DNA of 64,000 nt from Arcicella sp034931005 (GTDB taxonomy: Bacteria; Bacteroidota; Bacteroidia; Cytophagales; Spirosomataceae), in assembly GCF_034931005.1 (NCBI RefSeq), contig NZ_JAYGIN010000030.1:1-64000 (forward strand), in the 5' to 3' direction. Within the stretch, counting starts at the first letter, position 1; the number at the start of each line of letters is the position of its first letter. The notes under the pieces were generated by a model. That model had not been told where the DNA came from, did no database searches, and saw only the letters and a program-made list of their open reading frames with translations. The translations under genes and the position numbers were made by a program. Shown here one piece after another: positions 17,116 to 25,187 of the stretch.

Positions 17116-17568
17116 ATGAAAATACAAAGTGAAGAAACGTTGAGGAGTTTGATAAATATTTTCAAAATAAATGGTTATCGTGTAGAGGTTTATCAAAAAC
17201 TTGTCAACACGATTTATAATCCAGCATTAAAACGCTCCTTTCAAAATCAAGTGGACGAATCGGCTTTTATCGTTGAAAAACTGAATGTCATTCTCGATGA
17301 ATCACTCGCAAATTCAGAAAGTCCAGTTTTGTATGAAGATGCTAAAATTGACCAATCTCAATTTTACTTTGGCGTGGCAAAAGCTTCTAAAAATGTAAGA
17401 ACGATATTGGTTTCATGTCGATTTGGCGATGAATTTTTGATAAAATCCTATCAAAAAGTGCTAATGATTTTTGAAATGGAAACGTTTAAATCGTTAAAAG
17501 ATAGTTTATCAGCCCACTTATTAAGCCTAAAAAATATGTCTTCCGACTATGATAATTATGCTTTTTAG
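17116..17568 (+). CDS. DUF2383-like paralogue, 150 aa
   Basis: This protein shares layout and the motif 'ILVSCRFGDEFLIKSYQKVL' with 'ILSSCEFGDKSAIEVYETTL' in the preceding gene, so it is a diverged tandem duplicate. All-helical, no signal peptide. 'NIFKINGYRVEVYQKLVN' replaces the usual 'LNELIEINNDRIEGYEKA'. Function unknown; genomic context suggests the same stress set. It ends before the terminator at 17609. Confidence 0.7.
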   Translation: MKIQSEETLRSLINIFKINGYRVEVYQKLVNTIYNPALKRSFQNQVDESAFIVEKLNVILDESLANSESPVLYEDAKIDQSQFYFGVAKASKNVRTILVSCRFGDEFLIKSYQKVLMIFEMETFKSLKDSLSAHLLSLKNMSSDYDNYAF

Positions 17569-17608
17569 ATAGGTTTAATAAATCAAATAGCCCTTGTAAC
17601 CCGATATA

Positions 17609-17643
17609 CGCTGTAATTCTTTATTGAGTTGCAGCGTTTTTTT
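17609..17643 (+). terminator. rho-independent terminator
   Basis: CGCTGTAA pairs with TTGCAGCG (one bulge) and is followed by seven T. It ends the DUF2383-like pair. Confidence 0.8.
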
Positions 17644-17659
17644 GTGGATATTCTAAAAG

Positions 17660-17674
17660 TGGGGAATTATTGCC
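17660..17674 (+). promoter_or_regulatory. weak sigma-54-like element upstream of the OmpA-like gene
   Basis: TGGGGA-ATTA-TTGCC has both half-sites but a spacer one base short (4 instead of 5). It lies about 125 bp before the start at 17799. Confidence 0.2.
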
Positions 17675-17798
17675 ACCATTTGCATCAGTTTATTATAAAA
17701 GTGAGCTAAGTTGGCGTGTTTGTCTGATGGAATAATTTTTTCAACGTGTTGAATATCAGGTGATTTGCCAAATTATGAATCAATTAAACTTGAGAATT

Positions 17799-18515
17799 AT
17801 GAAAACGTTAAAAAATAAAACACTGCCAATTTTGTTGGCTTCAATCATACTAATTTTTGGAAATTCATCTTGTAATTCTTTCAAAAAACTTAACAAAGAG
17901 CAACGTGGGGCAATTATCGGAGTCGGAGCGGGTGGAGCTTTAGGAGCAGTTATTGGCAGTAAATCTAAAAATCCTGCGGTTTATGCCATCATTGGTTCAG
18001 CGGTTGGTGGTGTTGCAGGGACATTTATCGGAAAATATATGGATAAACAAGCCGAGAAAATTAAGAAAGATTTAGATGTTTTGGCAGACGTAGAACGTGT
18101 GGGAGAGGGCATAAAAATTACCATGAAATCTGGCGTGTTATTCGACTTTAATTCATCAGTTGTTAACAATCAGGTGAACGAAAATTTAGTCAAATTTGCA
18201 GAAACCTTGAAACAATATCCAAACACTGAAATTTTGGTAGCGGGACATACCGATAATGTTGGGACTGAACAATACAATATGAAATTATCAGAACAAAGAG
18301 CCAAAGCGGTTTCTAACGTATTGAAAGCCAATAACGTTTCGGGAAATCGGCTGACCGTTTTGGGTTACGGCGAGAAAAATCCTGTCGCCGAGAATATTGC
18401 TGAATCAGGAAGAGAACAAAATCGTCGGGTTGAATTTGCGATTGTTGCTGATGAGAAATTAAAAAAGCAAGCGGCTAAAAGTGAACGGAACTATCTACAA
18501 TTTGTCGCAGAATAA
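17799..18515 (+). CDS. OmpA-family lipoprotein with glycine-zipper segment; C-terminus rewritten by a MITE
   Basis: 238 aa from ATG 17799. Earlier in-frame starts (17760, 17775) would put hydrophilic residues before the signal peptide. The lipoprotein signal ends at 'FGNSSC'. A glycine-zipper follows ('IIGVGAGGALGAVIGSKSKNPAVYAIIGSAVGGVAG' region, about residues 45-85), then an OmpA-like peptidoglycan-binding domain with 'AGHTDNVGTEQYNMKLSEQRAKAV' and 'NRRVEFAI' parts. A MITE-like element starts at 18486 and supplies the last nine codons (RNYLQFVAE) and the stop. Without it the reading frame would continue KSE-IAQK-stop at 18662. The functional domain is complete, so the change is probably tolerated. 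Confidence 0.9.
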   Translation: MKTLKNKTLPILLASIILIFGNSSCNSFKKLNKEQRGAIIGVGAGGALGAVIGSKSKNPAVYAIIGSAVGGVAGTFIGKYMDKQAEKIKKDLDVLADVERVGEGIKITMKSGVLFDFNSSVVNNQVNENLVKFAETLKQYPNTEILVAGHTDNVGTEQYNMKLSEQRAKAVSNVLKANNVSGNRLTVLGYGEKNPVAENIAESGREQNRRVEFAIVADEKLKKQAAKSERNYLQFVAE

Positions 18516-18645
18516 AATTAGACCACAGATTGTACTGATTCAACGGATTTACACGGATAAATTTAAAGAAAAATCAGTGTAAATCTGTTTTATCTGTTCT
18601 ATCCGTGGTCTAATTTTGTCTTGCGACAAATAGTAGATAATTCCG
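18486..18645. mobile_element. MITE-like element, copy 2 (160 bp)
   Basis: The left end CGGAACTATCTACAATTTGT and the right end (inverted CGGAATTATCTACTATTTGT) match copy 1. A perfect 8-bp direct repeat AAAGTGAA flanks it (18478-18485 and 18646-18653). It encodes no transposase. It was inserted in the last codons of the OmpA-like gene. Confidence 0.88.
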
Positions 18646-18678
18646 AAAGTGAAATTGCTCAGAAATAAATAGCTTAAT

Positions 18679-18716
18679 GTTTATTTCCACTTTTTGAAAA
18701 TTGAGTGGAAATAAAC
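18679..18716. terminator. 12-bp perfect hairpin before the AsmA-like gene
   Basis: GTTTATTTCCAC (18679-18690) pairs with GTGGAAATAAAC (18705-18716). It follows the OmpA-like gene and lies 20 bp before the next start. There is no T-run after it, so it may be regulatory rather than a terminator. Confidence 0.45.
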
Positions 18717-18735
18717 GCTTAAAAGCAAGAATTTT

Positions 18736-19911
18736 ATGGAACAAAATCTACCCAAAAATCGCTATAAAACACTTGTAATCATGGTGGCAAGTGTCTTTTT
18801 TAGTTTATTGATTCTGATATCGGTATTGGGGTTATGGGGGTTAAAACCTTTACTTACCAAAAGAATTCAAGCAGCCGTTTTGGAATCTACCAACGGTTTA
18901 TACACCATTGATTTTAAGCGATTACAATACGATGTTTTATCGGGCAATGCACAAGTTTCGGAAGTTATTTGGCGTTCAGATTCTACTGTTTTTGATGGTT
19001 TAAAAAAAGAGAATAAACTTCCTGATAATATTTATGAAGCAAAAGTAGATAAAATAGAATTAACGGGACTAAGACCTTGGGCGATTCTATTTTCAAAGAA
19101 ATTACACCTCAATTCTATTGTCATTAATTCGCCAATCATTGATGTTTTACACCAAAAACAACCTTATAATTCTCTAAAAACGGCTAAGTCTCCGTACCAA
19201 ATTATTTCAAAATTTGTCAGGTCTTTTGAAGTAGAAAAAGTCAGTTTTGACAATATTACTTTCAATTATACCAACCTATCAAATCCTCAAAAACCTCAGC
19301 ACAGTAAGGTTGAAAACTTAGATTTAGTGGTTTCTAATTTTTTGATTGATTCAACCTCTCACATCGATAAACAAAGGTTTTATTATACCAAAGAATGTAT
19401 TTTTAAATTGAAAAAAGTATCGGTCACTTCACAAGACTCACTCAATGTTTTTACTATTAATTCTTTAGTTTTTTCAACAAAATCTCGCTCGATGACCATC
19501 GGAGATTTGCGTTATCAGCCACGTTATCAGCCAATTACTTACGGGAATAAGTCTAATGGAGAAGACAGAATTCTAATCGCTTGTAAAAACCTTGAATTGA
19601 CAGGAATTAGCTTACAAAAACTTTTTTTTGAGAAGAAATTGTACGCCAACAACTTGCTAATCAAAAGCGGATTTATCAATGTTTTTACAGATACAAGACT
19701 TTTTAATACGCCTCCAAAAGGGAATTTTAGACCTTATCCCCCAAAAGCATTCAAAGACTTGGCTTTCAAAATGTGCATTGATACTGTCAACTTAAAGCAT
19801 TTTAATCTTACCTATTCAGAATATAATCCAGCAACAAAAATGGTTGGAAACGTGAAGTTTCGGCAGGTTCACGGAAATATTTTGAATTGTACCAATGACA
19901 CACTTCATTAA
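18736..19911 (+). pseudogene. 5' part of an AsmA-like/DUF748-type gene, cut by the prophage
   Basis: 391 codons remain: one N-terminal membrane helix (about residues 12-34), then a periplasmic region rich in short beta strands as in AsmA-type proteins ('GLYTIDFKRLQYDVLSGNAQVSEVIW', 'LRPWAILFSKKLHLNSIVINSPIIDVLHQK' regions). Reading stops three codons into the prophage end. The missing 3' part is at 57704-58201. Joining at codon ACA-CTT and codon CCA-TTA (57704) gives one continuous frame of about 555 aa. The family includes proteins involved in envelope lipid transport or outer-membrane assembly; the exact role is unknown. Confidence 0.8.
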
Positions 19912-19920
19912 ATTTCGCTT

Positions 19921-19955
19921 CCAAATGTAAAAAAATATCATACCAAATGTAAAAA
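19921..19955. repeat. two CCAAATGTAAAAA repeats at the left prophage end
   Basis: Copies start at 19921 and 19943, 22 bp apart (two helical turns), 15 bp inside the element. The same sequence occurs twice near the other end (57373, 57415) in the same orientation. Read on the minus strand each contains TACATTTG, which fits the Bacteroidota -7 consensus TAnnTTTG. They may be transposase- or repressor-binding sites, or outward promoters. Confidence 0.6.
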
Positions 19956-19979
19956 TATTATCGGCATTTTCAGGAAATA

Positions 19980-20020
19980 AATTACAAAAGGCTCGCCAAA
20001 CTGGTGAGCCTTTTGTAATT
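19980..20020. terminator. bidirectional terminator at the end of the leftward late operon
   Basis: ATTACAAAAGGCTC (19981-19994) pairs with GAGCCTTTTGTAAT (20006-20019). The 14-bp stem has A/T runs on both sides. It insulates the prophage late genes from the host gene fragment. Confidence 0.85.
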
Positions 20021-20026
20021 TTGAAG

Positions 20027-20140
20027 TGCCTAATCTTATCGAAATATTGTCGCTGAGCGAGTCTGCAAGACTTACCCTGCATGGCCGAACTTTGAAAATA
20101 AGTTCATCGCTCAGCTATTTCGATACTGAAAGATTAGGCA
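20027..20140. repeat. large imperfect inverted repeat downstream of the methylase gene
   Basis: The left arm TGCCTAATCTT-ATCGAAATA-CTGAGCGA (about 20027-20060, with a 6-nt insertion) is matched in reverse by the right arm at about 20106-20140. The loop is about 45 nt. It could be an RNA structure or a dispersed REP; the arms resemble 'TTTCGAnnCNGCTCAGCG' repeats known from Bacteroidota genomes. No ORF in it is convincing. Confidence 0.5.
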
Positions 20141-20179
20141 GCCATGTGGGGTTCTTTTAAATTCATTTGAGCTATTTGC

Positions 20180-20926
20180 TCAGCCGTTGGCTTGTAATTC
20201 ATGGTAAAAACTTCTGTTTTCATAGCCGCTGAGAATCTCACTGGGGAAAGTTGTAAGAAGGAACTTGCCTTCAATCTTCTCACAGGTCGATAATAAAGTC
20301 TTAAAATCATCTTCTGTATAGCCTTCATAATGGCCACAATTAGTGTTAATATACGGAGGGTCAATAAAGTGAAAAGCTTCAGGACAATCCATGTTTAGGA
20401 GCACTCTATTTGCATCTCTGCAAAATATTTGTGTACGCTCAAAACGTTTGAGATAACGCTCATCGAACATATCCTTTTTGTTTTGAAACGTCGATGCAAT
20501 GTTTCTTGTGTGGTCAAATCTCCAGCTATTCCCTAAAATATTAAGGAATGATTGTTGAGTAAGAACAAATAAAGACCATGCTCGTAATACAGAAGTCTTC
20601 TCTTCTGATTGATTGTAAATATCGGACGCTTGAGCGTGTTGCTCTTCGCTAAATAATGTACAATCAATTTCTAATTTAAGGGCTTCAAACTCACGTTTTG
20701 CCGTCTTATAAAAGTTAATTACATCGCCATTGATGTCGTTAATTGCCTCAATTCTTACTGGCTCTTTTGCAAAGTATAATGCTCCACCACCAAAAAATGG
20801 CTCAACGTACACGGAGTGTTCGGGTATTAGTGGGAGAATTTTAGGGAGCAATTGGTTTTTGCTCCCATAATAGTTGATTGGTGTTTTTAATTTGATTGGT
20901 GTTTTGCCTAACCTTTTTGACTTCAT
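20180..20926 (-). CDS. Dam-type adenine-N6 DNA methyltransferase (D12 class), C-terminus frameshifted
   Basis: 248 aa. AdoMet site 'YVEPFFGGGALYF' near residue 35-50 follows 'NYYGSKNQLLPKIL'; the catalytic motif DPPY is in 'FHFIDPPYINTN' near residue 188. It probably methylates adenine to protect phage DNA or regulate its genes, the place where Mu carries mom. The stop at 20180 comes early: the usual C-terminal motif appears in another frame just downstream (MKTEVFTMNYKP, about 20231-20196, running to 20152). A small deletion or frameshift near 20235 is therefore likely. The catalytic core is intact. It is the last gene of the leftward late region. Confidence 0.85.
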   Translation of the reverse strand: MKSKRLGKTPIKLKTPINYYGSKNQLLPKILPLIPEHSVYVEPFFGGGALYFAKEPVRIEAINDINGDVINFYKTAKREFEALKLEIDCTLFSEEQHAQASDIYNQSEEKTSVLRAWSLFVLTQQSFLNILGNSWRFDHTRNIASTFQNKKDMFDERYLKRFERTQIFCRDANRVLLNMDCPEAFHFIDPPYINTNCGHYEGYTEDDFKTLLSTCEKIEGKFLLTTFPSEILSGYENRSFYHELQANG

Positions 20927-20957
20927 ATTACTTGTTTAATTAGTGATTAATAATTAT

Positions 20958-23420
20958 TTAATTGCCAGTTAAGCTAAAGATGAATAGCTTATTAGTCCCT
21001 GCTGGCACAGTAATTCTTTTTTTGAAATTGTAGCCATTTTTGTTGTACACAACATCTAAACTTGATTGCTCAACGCCGTAAGCCTGACAAGCCCAAATGG
21101 CAATCAGACCCTTGACCTCATTGATAATAGTTAAGACTGGCGTAAGTTTGAATTCAATCCAATCGAGCGGATTAACTTCTTTCACTCCTTGATAATTAGA
21201 TACAGACAAATAATCAACCTGTGTTTTTTCGCACATATATTGCTCCGTTCCATCAATCATGTCAGCAATTGCATAGGTTTGATTTCCTACCTTACATTTC
21301 ACCACAGAAAGCCTTCTAAATGCCCATGCTTGAGCGGTCACGCCTCTGTAATTTCGATAGCTCGGAGCTGGGTGTTGATTAACCTGCTCTCCTGTCGATT
21401 TTGGCTCAGGTGTAAGCAGAACATTGGACTCCCATTGATAATATGTTGCTTGGGAGAATATGGCAATAAAAATCTGCCCTTGAACGATATAATTGGGTAT
21501 AGGATACCGCCCAAGCCCGTCGTATGCCTGTTTCAGTATTGTGGTCTGTGGTTGACCAGTAGCACCTGCATACTCTTCGTAGAGATAACCATTACCTGCC
21601 GCATTAAAATGGTTTGCCTGAAGCATTAATGATTTTCCGTTCAAATGGGGACGTTGTACTCCTAAACCTGCCGCCGTATGAGCTGCCCAGTGCATATATG
21701 AGGGAGCTGCAATATTGAAGTGAGTAAGCAATGATGTATCATTTCCAGCCCAGTCTGTCAGGTTAGTATTTTGCTTATTAAGCAATCTGTACCCTTCAGG
21801 TAGATATGCCTCATAAAGCAAATAATACTCAAATTTGCATCGCATACGTGAAGATAATGTTCTTAACGATTTGCCGACAAGTTCAGTGGGAAAACCGTTA
21901 CCAACATTGGCGGCTGGAGTTGTCCACGTCGCATCTGCTGTTGTATTGTAATGACTTCTCTTAACACCAAACCCTACAAGTTGTAGCGGTAAACTTTGGT
22001 ACATTAACGACACATCAGTATTTTCTGCTGACGCTTCTAATAATACATAATGAAGCATTACAATTCTATTAACAAACGACTGTAATCCTAAATGGAAACT
22101 ACCGTTTTCAAGGTCAAAACCTATAAATCCGCCCTTAAAAATGGAGTCGCTGCCCTTAAACTTTTGGGGAACATTATACTTATAGTCGTTAAGGATGTCA
22201 TTATACTGATTATAGGGAATTGCGTCCATTTGTGCCGCCGTGCCACTTACGCCAAGTGCGAGATGTTCGTAGTCGCCACCACCACCAACTTGTATTAATT
22301 TTCCAAGCGGAATTGTTGAGACGAAGCTGGAGTTATAAGGGTCAACCTGTCGTTCTGTGCCAAGCTCTAAAAGACCTACGTCAATATGCGTAAAACCTTT
22401 AAGAAACGCGTCGCCAGCCGTTGATTGACCTCTCCAATTCGGGCCTTTAAGAATGTTCTCAAAAACCTTCTGTCCTACGTATCGAGGGTTTGGATGATTA
22501 GGTATTTCAAAGTCAGGAACACTGCTCAAATCTACCGCATTGAGCATCGTTGGCTCGGCTATTTCATAGTCTCGTATTTCGTTTTCAAACCAATCATCTG
22601 TCAATGAATCTTGCTTTGTGAATTCAACAATATTAGCTGGAGTTGATGTCTGACGAGCATAAAATTTATTCGTTTCAGTCAGGTTGTCAAATACATTAGA
22701 AGTCTGATACGTCACCCCATCTTTTGAGTACTCAAGCGTTACATTTGTGGTATTTGAAACAACAACAGTTGCCTTCAATTTTGTACTAAAACGCTCAATC
22801 GTAACACCCGTAATGCTAAACGGAAGTGATGTGCTTACAACGCTAAAAGTCTTCGTTCTAATGGTCTCATCTGCCGAAGTACAATTCGTTGGAGCAAATA
22901 CTATTTTATAGTCTCCGCTTGGCAAAATGGCTCGCATCGTAAAAGTATTAACAGTAAGAGCTGGAGACGTTCCTGTTAATACACTCGTGTTTGCATTATT
23001 AAAAATTTCCCAGGTAATCGACGATACTCCTTCCGCATCAAAAGTTACAGAATAGTCGTTTCCCGTAGTATTCGTAAAGCTAACAATCGTTAACTGACGT
23101 GGACAAGCTGGAAGGCTTGGTGGAGCTACTGTGTCTCCATCTACGTACAACTCAATCAATGAAACAATGTCTGCCTTCAAGTTTGGCAGTACACTAAGTC
23201 TTGCAAGTGCAGCTATGGCTTGCTTAGTCCGAAGCGGTGTCATTAGTGTAACATTGTCCGTTCCTGCCTCTGCTTGTGAGCGTGAAGCCGTTGTAACAAC
23301 AATGCTTCCAAGGTCTTCATCCTTATGTACAAAAGAGTCCATAAGGTCGTTAAAATCCTGTCCCGACGGGACATCACCAACTTGAAACTTATCTTTCAGA
23401 TAATCAATATCTCTCTTCAT
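20958..23420 (-). CDS. tail fibre / receptor-binding protein
   Basis: 820 aa. The N-terminus has the tail-fibre-type region 'DYLKDKFQVGDVPSGQDFNDLMDSFVHK' and 'SRSQAEAGTDNVTLMTPLRTKQAI' (two stretches near residues 5-75), typical of prophage fibres that follow the baseplate genes. The middle (about 95-270) has two Ig-like beta repeats. The C-terminal two thirds match nothing I know and are probably the host-recognition part. It overlaps the previous gene slightly (23404-23420) and lies upstream of the methylase. Confidence 0.8.
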   Translation of the reverse strand: MKRDIDYLKDKFQVGDVPSGQDFNDLMDSFVHKDEDLGSIVVTTASRSQAEAGTDNVTLMTPLRTKQAIAALARLSVLPNLKADIVSLIELYVDGDTVAPPSLPACPRQLTIVSFTNTTGNDYSVTFDAEGVSSITWEIFNNANTSVLTGTSPALTVNTFTMRAILPSGDYKIVFAPTNCTSADETIRTKTFSVVSTSLPFSITGVTIERFSTKLKATVVVSNTTNVTLEYSKDGVTYQTSNVFDNLTETNKFYARQTSTPANIVEFTKQDSLTDDWFENEIRDYEIAEPTMLNAVDLSSVPDFEIPNHPNPRYVGQKVFENILKGPNWRGQSTAGDAFLKGFTHIDVGLLELGTERQVDPYNSSFVSTIPLGKLIQVGGGGDYEHLALGVSGTAAQMDAIPYNQYNDILNDYKYNVPQKFKGSDSIFKGGFIGFDLENGSFHLGLQSFVNRIVMLHYVLLEASAENTDVSLMYQSLPLQLVGFGVKRSHYNTTADATWTTPAANVGNGFPTELVGKSLRTLSSRMRCKFEYYLLYEAYLPEGYRLLNKQNTNLTDWAGNDTSLLTHFNIAAPSYMHWAAHTAAGLGVQRPHLNGKSLMLQANHFNAAGNGYLYEEYAGATGQPQTTILKQAYDGLGRYPIPNYIVQGQIFIAIFSQATYYQWESNVLLTPEPKSTGEQVNQHPAPSYRNYRGVTAQAWAFRRLSVVKCKVGNQTYAIADMIDGTEQYMCEKTQVDYLSVSNYQGVKEVNPLDWIEFKLTPVLTIINEVKGLIAIWACQAYGVEQSSLDVVYNKNGYNFKKRITVPAGTNKLFIFSLTGN

Positions 23421-23772
23421 AATAGTTTTGTATATTTAGTGTTGTTATTAACTCGTATAAGGCAAAAAGTTTTGGCTCGGGAATCGTTGAGGGAAAGCTG
23501 AAAACGAATACAAAAAAAGAAGTATTCGGTGCGAAGTCCATCCTAACAAAAACAGAAGCAAGTCCAGTCACTCGGCGAGCATGATACTCTATTACTTTCG
23601 CCTGTGGCACAAACTTTGCCAGCATAATATCAACCCTTTTTTGCTCCTCAAAATGATTGTACATACTTTGCAATGCCGTTAACAAAATTGTCGCAATCGC
23701 TTTTCTTTTAGGCCGTCGCCTGTGTGGTGGAGTCGTCTGAGCAATGAGACGTTCAAGATTAAGTCTATACAT
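23404..23772 (-). CDS. baseplate/tail-tip protein between gp47-like and fibre genes
   Basis: 122 aa from ATG 23772; a longer start at 23823 would sit deep inside the previous gene. It begins MYRLNLERLIAQTTPP and has a basic stretch 'HRRRPKRKAIA'. I do not recognise a family. Its position, after the gp47-like baseplate gene and before the fibre, is that of Mu gp48 or another wedge connector. It overlaps the previous gene by 8 bp, suggesting coupled translation. Confidence 0.65.
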   Translation of the reverse strand: MYRLNLERLIAQTTPPHRRRPKRKAIATILLTALQSMYNHFEEQKRVDIMLAKFVPQAKVIEYHARRVTGLASVFVRMDFAPNTSFFVFVFSFPSTIPEPKLFALYELITTLNIQNYYEERY

Positions 23773-24580
23773 AAGTAATAATTGAAAGAGGGTCAAAATA
23801 AAACTGTCCTGATACCGAATCAATCAAATCTAATCCAGCTCCCTGCTCATCATTTGCAATCACAGAAAAGCTATTCATATAGCTCACATCCACAAATTTC
23901 ACTTCCGACATTGTCATTAGTTTTTGCTGAAGATAGAACTTTGTCAAAGGCTTTGTTGTGCCGTCATAGCCTTCTATAATCGTCTTCAAATAGTCCTTAA
24001 CTGGATACACGGTTGAAGCCGTAACGCTCGCTCCTGAAGACGTAAGCAATAGCGGATTAATCTTAATCCCAACACGCAAATACACTCTATCAGCTACTTC
24101 AGACCTAACCGTAATTGTCGTATTAAGTAATTTTATTTCTTCCATATAGCCTTGCAAAGCTGCAACCTTTTCATTACTCATCTTGTATTTTGTCACAGGG
24201 TCATAAGCGAAACCCGTAACCACTACCAACATCGTATTCAGCGATGACGTAATGAATTTGACAGAGCGAACAACCCTGTTATTTTCATTCACTGTCGCAT
24301 ACTTCAACTCCCCCTCAATAACCTCAAGGTCGTCGCCAAATTGAAACTCCAAAACTTTTTTTCTATACCAGTCTTCAGTACCGTATCTGTTGGTAGAATA
24401 GATTTTTTCAATATTAGTTTGATGTTCCGAAAGCATTACAAAAAGCCGTGCAGACATAAACGCAAACAGCTTTTTCATTTGCTCCCAAAAACTCGTCGCC
24501 GACGTGCTATCAAGCTGAGTCAATTCAGGAGATGCCGCCTGAATCGCAGCCATTTCTGCGAAAATTTCTTCTTGTGTCAT
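23765..24580 (-). CDS. baseplate J-like protein (Mu gp47-like)
   Basis: 271 aa from ATG 24580, one base after the stop of the upstream gene (24582); the longer start at 24622 would overlap. 'RYGTEDWYRKKVLEFQFGDDLEVIEGELKY' type sequence near residue 80-110 and the beta-rich second half with 'GVKINPLLLTSSGASVTASTVYPVKDYLKTIIEG' in sense recall baseplate wedge J proteins. The Bacteroidota version is shorter than Mu gp47. The functional call rests on both sequence style and synteny. Confidence 0.7.
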   Translation of the reverse strand: MTQEEIFAEMAAIQAASPELTQLDSTSATSFWEQMKKLFAFMSARLFVMLSEHQTNIEKIYSTNRYGTEDWYRKKVLEFQFGDDLEVIEGELKYATVNENNRVVRSVKFITSSLNTMLVVVTGFAYDPVTKYKMSNEKVAALQGYMEEIKLLNTTITVRSEVADRVYLRVGIKINPLLLTSSGASVTASTVYPVKDYLKTIIEGYDGTTKPLTKFYLQQKLMTMSEVKFVDVSYMNSFSVIANDEQGAGLDLIDSVSGQFYFDPLSIITYV

Positions 24581-24581
24581 A

Positions 24582-25187
24582 TTAAGTAATTTTAAAGTCT
24601 TGTTCAATTCTCCAATACCCAATCCCCCGAGTTTCTACATCTAAAATAGTCGCCAACTCCATTGATACTCGCTCATACAAATCACCTGTATTATTCAGTA
24701 AAACATCAACCTGTATTGTCTGATAAGGCATAACTGGAGGGAAATCAACCGCTCCTACCTTATCCATTATATTCCATACCGCTTCAGTTGCTCCGTAGTA
24801 AATAAGTGCTAAGTCGAATATGCTTTGATTTGGACTTACATCTACTACTTTATTCTTTCCTGAAAGTGAAAATCCTTTGACTGTGCTTTTTGGAAATCGC
24901 TTATTATACTCAAACTCTAATTGCAAATTCTCGCCAACAAAGTCTAAATTTTGAATCGACATCCCGTCGGCTTCCAATCCCTTTCTTATGCCGACAAAAG
25001 CGTTACCTGCTCCGATGTCATCATTCAAATAATACACTAAACCAGCTCCGACAGTTTGGTCAAAAAAATACCAACCTTTGTCGGCTTCGAGCAATTCCTG
25101 TGCAGCCTGATTTTCTACATTTCCTACTACTAAATCCCCATCCTTGATAAGGAAATCAAAACTATCATCATATAGAAAATCTTTCAT
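24582..25187 (-). CDS. baseplate protein, gp46/gpW-like with LysM-like tail
   Basis: 201 aa. The N-terminal 100 residues ('DFLIKDGDLVVGNVENQAAQELLEADKGWYFFDQTVGAGL') fit the gp46/gp25-like wedge layout. The C-terminal part 'VVDVSPNQSIFDLALIYYGATEAVWNIM' looks like a LysM-type 'NQSIFDIAL..YG' fold. It overlaps the upstream gene by 4 bp. Combination with the J-like gene next to it supports a baseplate role. Confidence 0.7.
   Translation of the reverse strand: MKDFLYDDSFDFLIKDGDLVVGNVENQAAQELLEADKGWYFFDQTVGAGLVYYLNDDIGAGNAFVGIRKGLEADGMSIQNLDFVGENLQLEFEYNKRFPKSTVKGFSLSGKNKVVDVSPNQSIFDLALIYYGATEAVWNIMDKVGAVDFPPVMPYQTIQVDVLLNNTGDLYERVSMELATILDVETRGIGYWRIEQDFKIT

Noticed and set aside
20134..20364. 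Independent 76-aa gene overlapping the methylase
   Set aside because: Only its end resembles anything, and that is the methylase's own C-terminal motif; it is better explained as a frameshift.
20958..23420. Diversity-generating retroelement acting on the tail fibre, as in Bacteroides hankyphages
   Set aside because: No reverse transcriptase and no template/variable repeat pair is visible in the window.
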